Of a DNA stretch of 10,618 nucleotides, positions 6,440 through 10,618 are shown piece after piece. The DNA lies in assembly GCA_013817025.1 (NCBI GenBank), contig JACDDK010000021.1:1-10618 (forward strand), read 5' to 3'. The DNA is from Rubrobacter sp. (lineage in GTDB: Bacteria; Actinomycetota; Rubrobacteria; Rubrobacterales; Rubrobacteraceae). How positions within the stretch are numbered: the first letter of the stretch is position 1; the number at the start of each line of letters is the position of its first letter. The notes below the pieces were generated by a model that worked only from the letters and a program-made list of their open reading frames with translations, was not told the origin of the DNA and did no database searches. Made by a program: the position numbers and the translations under genes.

Positions 6440-7240
6440 TTGCTCCGCACCGTAACCGCCACCCGCTACGTCACACCCCTGCGCGAGGGTGGCTCGCTGC
6501 CCGCCATCGTGGAAGCGGATGATTTCGGTACTTACGTCCTGAAGTTCCGGGGCGCGGGGCAGGGGCGCAAGGCGCTCGTGGCGGAACTTGTGGCCGGGGA
6601 GATCTCGCGCCACCTCGGTCTGCTCGTGCCGGAGATCGTGCTCGTCGACCTCGACCCGAACATGGGCCGCGCCGAACCGGACCCCGAGATCCAAGACCTC
6701 CTCAAAGCCAGCTTCGGCCTGAACCTAGCCCTAGACTACCTGCCCGCCTCCCTGGGCTTCGACCCGCTCGTGAACCCGCCGGACTCGAAACTCGCCTCGC
6801 GCATCCTATGGTTCGACGCGCTCGTCCAGAACGTCGACCGCACCCCACGCAACACCAACCTTCTCGTCTGGCACGAAAAACTCTGGCTCATAGACCACGG
6901 TGCCGCACTCTATTTCCACCACAACTGGCCCGGCGCGGACGGTCCAGCGCTCGAAGCCATCGCCCAACGCCCCTTCGCGGCGGCCCACGACCACGTACTG
7001 CTCCCCTTCGCCGGAGAGATCGAGAAGGCCGACGCGGACCTCGCACCCAAACTCACACCGGAAGTACTGCACGGAATCCTCGCCCTGATCCCCGACGAAT
7101 GGCTCGCGGAAGAGCGAGGTTTCGAGAGTACCGGGGAGGTCCGTGCGGCGTACCTCACCTACCTGACCACCCGCCTGCGCGAGCCTCGGGTGTGGGCGCG
7201 GGCGTTGCGACAGGGCACGACCGGGCAGCCGCGTGGCTAG
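6440..7240 (+). CDS. HipA-like (HipA_2 type) kinase-fold protein
   Basis: 266 aa from TTG at 6440 (GGGA six bases upstream). Family members known to me begin near the matching LRTVTATRYVTPL, so the upstream in-frame residues were excluded. The protein has a HipA-like kinase fold: VLKFRGAGQG (33-42) with a probable ATP-binding Lys35; a catalytic loop NVDRTPRNTNLL (131-142) with Asp133 and Asn138; and the metal-binding LIDHG at 150-154 (Asp152), equivalent to DFG. It is shorter than classical HipA (about 440 aa), lacks the HipA N-terminal subdomain and has no HipB-type HTH gene next to it. Its partner is the DUF3037 gene, which it overlaps by eight bases. The substrate is unknown. Toxin activity should not be assumed: this short form is broadly conserved with DUF3037. 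Confidence 0.85.
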   Translation: MLRTVTATRYVTPLREGGSLPAIVEADDFGTYVLKFRGAGQGRKALVAELVAGEISRHLGLLVPEIVLVDLDPNMGRAEPDPEIQDLLKASFGLNLALDYLPASLGFDPLVNPPDSKLASRILWFDALVQNVDRTPRNTNLLVWHEKLWLIDHGAALYFHHNWPGADGPALEAIAQRPFAAAHDHVLLPFAGEIEKADADLAPKLTPEVLHGILALIPDEWLAEERGFESTGEVRAAYLTYLTTRLREPRVWARALRQGTTGQPRG

Positions 7241-7619
7241 TCCGTTCGAGTACGCCCTGTTGCGCGTGGTACCCCGCGTCGAGCGCGGCGAGTTCATCAA
7301 CGCCGGGGTGGTGCTCTACTGCCAGGAGGCGCGCTTTCTGGATGCTCGCATCTACCTCGACTCAGAACGCCTGCGGGCGCTGCACCCTGAATTGGACCCC
7401 GAAATCGTCCGGGCGCACCTGGAGGTCGCGCGCCGGGTCTGCGTCGGCGGCCCCGAGGCCGGAGCCATTGGACGGTTGCCGCCAGTACAGCGCTTCGGGT
7501 GGCTGGTCGCCCCTCGCAGCACCGTCGTGCAGCCTTCCCCCGTCCACACAGGCTTCACCACCGGCCCCGAAGAAGACCTGAACCGTCTCCTGCGGGTAAT
7601 GGTCCACATACCGGAGTAG
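7233..7619 (+). CDS. DUF3037 protein, partner of the HipA-like kinase
   Basis: 128 aa from GTG at 7233, which lies inside the last codons of the kinase gene, so translation is probably coupled. The N-terminal block FEYALLRVVPRVERGEFINAGVVLYC (5-30) is typical of DUF3037, and the C-terminal part has the PS-VHTG turn (about 101-106) followed by an EEDLNRLLR helix. It has no membrane segments or known catalytic motif. The pair recurs in bacteria; a cognate regulator or target of the kinase is the natural hypothesis, but no biochemistry is known to me. Confidence 0.85.
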   Translation: MASPFEYALLRVVPRVERGEFINAGVVLYCQEARFLDARIYLDSERLRALHPELDPEIVRAHLEVARRVCVGGPEAGAIGRLPPVQRFGWLVAPRSTVVQPSPVHTGFTTGPEEDLNRLLRVMVHIPE

Positions 7620-7621
7620 GA

Positions 7622-7639
7622 ATCCTGGCCTCGCAGGAT
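7622..7639. terminator. Hairpin between convergent genes
   Basis: ATCCTG (7622-7627) and CAGGAT (7634-7639) form a six-base-pair stem with a six-base loop, between the DUF3037 stop and the end of the hydrolase gene. There is no T tract on either strand, so it is at best a weak terminator serving both directions. Confidence 0.35.
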
Positions 7640-8517
7640 CACCGAACCTCCCGCAAGAAGGTGAGGATTCGGTCGTTGACGTGAGCGAACGCCCCGGCCG
7701 AGGGAACGTGGCGGCAACCGGGCAGCGACTCGGCCGCGACGAGGTTGGGGATTATCTGCCGCGCCCTCGGGATTACGACCCGCGCCGGGAAGAACAAATC
7801 GTCCGGTGACGCGAAGAGCAGCGTGGGGGCCTCGTATTCCGCCAGTTCTTCCTCCGTGGCCGCCCGCGGGAGGTCCCTGTCCAGCCTTACGTTTCGGTAC
7901 ACCGCGCCGAGTTGCCGCACGTAAACATCCTCTGATTCGGTCAGGATTGGGCTCGCCGCGCGAAGCAGACGCTCGCGGTTCGGGAAGGCGCGGTAGAGCA
8001 GCATGGGTAGGGCCACGTCCTTGAACATGCGCGCGATCGAGCCGGTGGCGATCCCCGAAGGCGAGACCAGCGCCGCCCGTGAGATCCGCTCCGGAGCATA
8101 ACCGGCCACCCGCAGGATGACGCCCGCGCCGTAGGAGATGCCGACGAACGGCGTGCGTTCGAGCCCGATACCGTCCAGCACTTCGACCATCCACCGCGCA
8201 TGCCCGTTGCCCTTCGAAGATGGCCGGGTCTCCGCGCTAAGGCCGGGCTGCCCCACGATGTCCGGAGCAATTAGACGATGCTCTCTGGCAAGCGGCAGGA
8301 ACCAGGCGAGGCACAGCGGATTTAGGAAGTTGCCGCCCTGGAGGACCACCAGGGGCGGCGCGTCTTCAGGGCCAGTCATCAGGACGTGCGTGTCCCCGAA
8401 GCTCGTAGCGACCGTGCGACTCTCGCATTCAGCGCCGAGTCGCTCCAGAGCCTCGTCGTAGAGCGCCAGCACCTCGGCCCTGCCCTCCGGACTCCGATAG
8501 ATCGAACCACCGCTCAC
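7639..8517 (-). CDS. Alpha/beta-hydrolase fold protein
   Basis: 292 aa from GTG at 8517 (GGTGGGGA about eleven bases upstream). GTG at 8535 is a second possible start, six residues longer and five bases after the upstream gene. The fold is clear: LQGGNF (59-64) as oxyanion-hole strand, nucleophile elbow GISYGAG at 126-132 with Ser128, acid in ASPDDLFFP (Asp240 likely) and His270 in the GCRHVPS motif. It is soluble, with no signal peptide. The substrate cannot be told from sequence; esterase or lactonase types are common. It is the last gene of a minus-strand run with the LURP-one-like gene and the 84-aa gene. A much longer open frame extends upstream through the neighbouring gene but is only a shadow. 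Confidence 0.85.
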   Translation of the reverse strand: MSGGSIYRSPEGRAEVLALYDEALERLGAECESRTVATSFGDTHVLMTGPEDAPPLVVLQGGNFLNPLCLAWFLPLAREHRLIAPDIVGQPGLSAETRPSSKGNGHARWMVEVLDGIGLERTPFVGISYGAGVILRVAGYAPERISRAALVSPSGIATGSIARMFKDVALPMLLYRAFPNRERLLRAASPILTESEDVYVRQLGAVYRNVRLDRDLPRAATEEELAEYEAPTLLFASPDDLFFPARVVIPRARQIIPNLVAAESLPGCRHVPSAGAFAHVNDRILTFLREVR

Positions 8518-8540
8518 GGCACTACTCGTCCCCACCTTGC

Positions 8541-9128
8541 CTACCCGCGGTCGCGCTCCAGCATTAGCATCATGATGGTACCGGCTAGGAGCACCTGTTC
8601 CTCTTCCTCGGAGAAGTCGCCGCGCTTCTCGATGGTGAACTTGCTTTCGAGGACGGCGCGTTCCTTCTGGACGCGCAGAACGGTCGCGCCGCGCAGGTCG
8701 GCCAGGTACGCGGGGTTGAAGAACAGACCGCCGAGGGCGTCGCCGAACGGGATCATCTCCATCAGGCCGTCGAGGACTTTGACCCACGGGTTCTCCTCGT
8801 GGATCACCCCGATCTGGTTTCCGCGCGCGTCCGCCAAAGAGTACGCACTCTTCCACATGGACTTCATGCCCTGGCGCTGAACCGCGCCGATGGGGTGGCC
8901 GTCGGGTCCGGTGATAGTGTAGCTGGCGGAGAAGTCGATCACGCGGTCGGCCTTCAGGCGAAAACGCAACCGGCTCTGGTCCTCATCCTCGTAGACCATC
9001 ACGTCTTCCTTGAGCTTGAACTTCTTCTTGCGGGCGTAGGCGACCTGACGCCCCGCCGCGTCCATCACCCGTATCCGCGTCCCGATGGTGACTATCTTGA
9101 AGCTCAACTCCAACGGATAACTCAACAT
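8541..9128 (-). CDS. LURP-one-related / scramblase-like (tubby C-like fold) protein
   Basis: 195 aa from ATG at 9128, with GGAGGAG eight bases upstream. The sequence alternates short beta strands with the family pattern: an early (R)I-V-D--G-QVAYARKKKFKLKE stretch (about 19-42), a DQSRLRFRLKADRVI strand pair, Y-ITGPDG-PIGAVQR (about 70-85), and a late hydrophobic segment around residues 120-137. This is the LURP-one-related/DUF567 group, whose fold is shared with phospholipid scramblases. The bacterial role is unknown; membrane association is plausible from the fold. It is the middle gene of a three-gene run, and its stop is five to 23 bases from the hydrolase start. Confidence 0.8.
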   Translation of the reverse strand: MLSYPLELSFKIVTIGTRIRVMDAAGRQVAYARKKKFKLKEDVMVYEDEDQSRLRFRLKADRVIDFSASYTITGPDGHPIGAVQRQGMKSMWKSAYSLADARGNQIGVIHEENPWVKVLDGLMEMIPFGDALGGLFFNPAYLADLRGATVLRVQKERAVLESKFTIEKRGDFSEEEEQVLLAGTIMMLMLERDRG

Positions 9129-9163
9129 ACCGCGTTCTCCTCCCGAATCTTCTCTATCGTTCG

Positions 9164-9418
9164 CTATGCCGCTCCGGGGGACCGACTCAGCAGACGAACC
9201 GCCATCCGCGCCCGGAGGATGTCCTGCCTTCGCAACTCACGCAAGAGATCGACGACCTCGAAGTCCCCGTCTTGCTCGGCCTCCTGGATACACTCATCGT
9301 AACAGCCAATGCCCTCCAACACGCGCAACACAAGGTCCGTCAAGCGAGGCTCTCTTGTAGGTATCGTCTCGGGTCGAATGGTCCCCGTGAACCGTTCCAC
9401 GCTTCTCGTGTCGAGCAT
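9164..9418 (-). CDS. 84-aa helical protein of unknown function
   Basis: No family recognised. ATG at 9418 has a strong ribosome site (AGGAAGGGA, about seven bases upstream). The product is acidic in the middle and mostly helical from about residue 27 on. A segment at 33-68 (VLEGIGCYDECIQEAEQDGDFEVV and onward) carries two cysteines four apart (Cys39, Cys43), which resembles a ferritin-like or four-helix-bundle half but lacks clear metal ligands. It is the first gene of the run with the LURP-one-like protein (35 bases downstream) and the hydrolase, and it is divergent from lspA. Confidence 0.7.
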   Translation of the reverse strand: MLDTRSVERFTGTIRPETIPTREPRLTDLVLRVLEGIGCYDECIQEAEQDGDFEVVDLLRELRRQDILRARMAVRLLSRSPGAA

Positions 9419-9479
9419 CGTAATGTCCCTTCCTCTGTGTCCAGTTTATGTGTATACGCACGACGCGACCGAAAGTATT

Positions 9480-9500
9480 CGACCTGGTGCGAAAAGGTCG
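9480..9500. promoter_or_regulatory. Inverted repeat in the divergent lspA / 84-aa gene region
   Basis: CGACCT (9480-9485) and AGGTCG (9495-9500) are separated by nine bases. The repeat lies between the two divergent starts, about 35 bases before the extended -10 of lspA. It could be an operator or simply a weak hairpin. Confidence 0.3.
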
Positions 9501-9533
9501 CCCGATTTGGTGGCGAATGCGTCAAGAGCGGTA

Positions 9534-9542
9534 TGCTAGGAT
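9534..9542 (+). promoter_or_regulatory. Extended -10 promoter (TGCTAGGAT) of lspA
   Basis: A TGN motif directly before TAGGAT, with no -35 visible at the normal distance. The expected start at 9549-9550 lies three or four bases before the ATG of the upstream ORF at 9553. Confidence 0.5.
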
Positions 9543-9552
9543 CAACGCCGCC

Positions 9553-9597
9553 ATGAGATTCCACCTTCCCCGACACGCCAATCGAAGCCGCCGGTGA
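9553..9597 (+). CDS. 14-codon upstream ORF overlapping the lspA start
   Basis: An ATG at 9553 opens a 14-codon frame, MRFHLPRHANRSRR, that ends with TGA at 9595-9597. The TGA overlaps the lspA GTG (9594-9596) in the sequence GTGA. The peptide is strongly basic (five Arg, two His). The expected transcript begins almost at its ATG, so ribosomes would translate it first as a leaderless message and then restart at lspA, which has no good ribosome site of its own. The function is inferred from geometry alone; a chance ORF cannot be excluded. Confidence 0.4.
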   Translation: MRFHLPRHANRSRR

Positions 9598-10088
9598 GCC
9601 GACGCGCCAGTTTGTTTCTAGCCCTTGGACTCGCCGTTGGGGTCTTCGTCGTCGATCAGGGGATAAAATCCGTGGTCGAAAACTCGATGCGCGTCGGGCA
9701 AAGCATCCCGCTCGTGCCGGATTTCCTCAGCCTGACCCACATAAAAAACGACGGTGGCGCGTTCGGCATCCTCGGAGGAAGCCAGGCGCTGTTGCTGGTT
9801 GGGAGCGCCGTGGCGGTGGCGGTAGTGCTCTCGATGCTCTTCTCGGGGGAGCCGTCCAGGTTCACGGCTTCGGGGTGCGGTTTGATCCTCGGCGGCGCGG
9901 CCGGGAACCTGCTCGACCGCCTCGTGAGCGGCGAGGTGACGGACTACGTCCACTTTTCGTTCTGGTACATCTTCAACGCCGCCGACGCTGCCATAGTGCT
10001 CGGCGTCGGGCTCTTGCTGCTCTCCACGCTGCGACCGGAGCGGTCTGAAAAAACGCCACCTCCTATCGACGAGGTAGAGGAGAGCTAG
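9594..10088 (+). CDS. lspA: Lipoprotein signal peptidase (signal peptidase II)
   Basis: 164 aa, the normal length for LspA, the membrane aspartyl protease that removes signal peptides from prolipoproteins after lipidation. Four membrane segments are visible at about 7-24, 64-83, 92-108 and 129-145. Family motifs are all present: DQGIKS (21-26), NDGGAFGIL (52-60), GGAAGNLLDR (100-109) with catalytic Asp108, and FNAADAAI (127-134) with catalytic Asp131. The start GTG at 9594 is the only start available before an upstream stop; it has no strong ribosome site and overlaps a short upstream ORF. Expected substrates in this window are the HtrA protein and the Tat microlipoprotein. The C-terminal tail is polar and acidic. 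The usual partner rluD-type pseudouridine synthase does not follow; the next gene is convergent. Confidence 0.95.
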   Translation: MSRRASLFLALGLAVGVFVVDQGIKSVVENSMRVGQSIPLVPDFLSLTHIKNDGGAFGILGGSQALLLVGSAVAVAVVLSMLFSGEPSRFTASGCGLILGGAAGNLLDRLVSGEVTDYVHFSFWYIFNAADAAIVLGVGLLLLSTLRPERSEKTPPPIDEVEES

Positions 10089-10100
10089 ACGCCCTCCTTT

Positions 10101-10403
10101 TTAAGCGTTTACCTCGGAGGCGAACATCGTTGCGCCGCCGGTGGCGAAGTTGGGTATGTCGTCGGCGGCGGCCTGGCCTTCGGGGGAGGACATGCTCTCC
10201 TGGAGTTGCTCGGCGCTCTCGAACCACAGCTCCGCGATCAGGTGGTACGGCGCCGCGCCCCCGTCCATCCCCACAGCCCTGCCGGCCTCGAAACGCTGGA
10301 CGTTTGGTATCTGAGCGGCCAGCGGCACGTGGATGTTCTCGTAGTGCTCGTCGAACGCCGCCGGGTCCTGCGGTGGACCATAGAGTACCGTCAGCTTGAC
10401 CAC
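10101..10403 (-). CDS. EthD-family (dimeric alpha/beta barrel) protein
   Basis: 100 aa from GTG at 10403, which has AGAGGAG six bases upstream; a longer reading from ATG at 10466 ignores this site. The sequence has the EthD pattern: VKLTVLYGPPQDPAAFDEHYENIHVPLA in the first 29 residues, with the H-x-x-Y...H-x-P motif at His20, Tyr21 and His25, then L-AELWFESAEQLQESMSSPEG (about 55-76). EthD itself is required for ethyl tert-butyl ether oxidation in Rhodococcus, but most members are small dimeric proteins of unknown activity. It is a single gene, convergent with lspA (12 bases between stops). Confidence 0.87.
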   Translation of the reverse strand: MVKLTVLYGPPQDPAAFDEHYENIHVPLAAQIPNVQRFEAGRAVGMDGGAAPYHLIAELWFESAEQLQESMSSPEGQAAADDIPNFATGGATMFASEVNA

Positions 10404-10464
10404 GCCTATCTCCTCTCGCGGCGCCGCTAACGGCCCCGGTCGTTCCTTTTCCCTACCGTAACGC

Positions 10465-10473
10465 ATCCTACCA
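10465..10473 (-). promoter_or_regulatory. Extended -10 promoter (TGGTAGGAT) of the EthD gene
   Basis: On the minus strand TGG precedes TAGGAT, as at lspA. A start near 10458 would leave a leader of about 55 bases ending in the AGAGGAG ribosome site. Confidence 0.45.
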
Positions 10474-10496
10474 GCGAACCGTCTCGAAAGTACTAG

Positions 10497-10524
10497 AAGC
10501 TATCTCATAAATAGGAAATAGCTT
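10497..10524. promoter_or_regulatory. AT-rich inverted repeat at the window end
   Basis: AAGCTAT (10497-10503) and ATAGCTT (10518-10524), perfect seven-base arms around 14 AT-rich bases, in an otherwise GC-rich region upstream of the EthD promoter. From here to 10618 I see no gene; the rest may be the upstream region of a gene outside the window. Confidence 0.4.
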
Positions 10525-10618
10525 TGATAGGACGGCCCGCGTGGTTACCCAAACGGCGCATTTCCGCGTTTCTGGAGCGATCCGCACCTTGCGAAAATAC
10601 GCTTTCGATACCAACCGG

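Noticed and set aside
8518..8856. Long N-terminal extension of the hydrolase
   Set aside because: It lies entirely over the LURP-one-like gene in another frame and has Arg/Gly/Pro-rich shadow composition.

Overview
The window is GC-rich and gene-dense, and almost every base is assigned to a gene or a short promoter region. The gene content points to a high-GC actinobacterium, most likely Rubrobacter or a close relative. The evidence is a BchB-like gene with no other photosynthesis gene beside it, the DUF3105/DUF305 pair, the HipA-like kinase/DUF3037 pair, a stand-alone Clp N-domain protein, many GTG/TTG starts, and several promoters whose -10 box lies 6-8 bases before the start codon (leaderless style). 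The taxonomic call is an inference from gene content. No mobile element, CRISPR array, tRNA or rRNA was seen.

Layout. 1-797 (+): 3' half of a gene resembling subunit B of dark-operative protochlorophyllide reductase. 826-1586 (-): two overlapping genes, a small HTH regulator followed by a double Clp_N-domain protein. Their promoter has its -35 and -10 boxes set inside two copies of a GTCAAC/GTTGAC dyad. 1753-2022 (+): small helical protein of unknown function. 2083-2223 (-): a 46-aa Tat lipoprotein. 2422-6188 (+): a run of envelope genes, namely a lipoprotein HtrA protease, a zinc-type cation diffusion facilitator, a DUF1232 membrane protein, a DUF3105 protein and a DUF305 protein, closed by a probable terminator near 6266-6287. 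6440-7619 (+): HipA-like kinase overlapping a DUF3037 gene. 7639-9418 (-): a three-gene run (84-aa unknown, LURP-one/scramblase-like protein, alpha/beta hydrolase). 9553-10088 (+): lspA, preceded by a 14-codon upstream ORF that overlaps its start. 10101-10403 (-): EthD-family protein. 10404-10618: upstream region of that gene, with an AT-rich dyad.

How the parts may work together. The middle of the window is mostly cell-envelope maintenance: HtrA for misfolded exported proteins, the CDF exporter plus DUF305/DUF3105 for metal handling, and LspA for maturing lipoproteins such as HtrA and the Tat microprotein, both of which carry a lipobox-type cysteine. The HTH/Clp_N pair looks like a self-repressed regulatory module. 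The most unusual items are that operator/promoter, the Tat microprotein, the upstream ORF of lspA, and the BchB-like gene outside any visible photosynthesis cluster.
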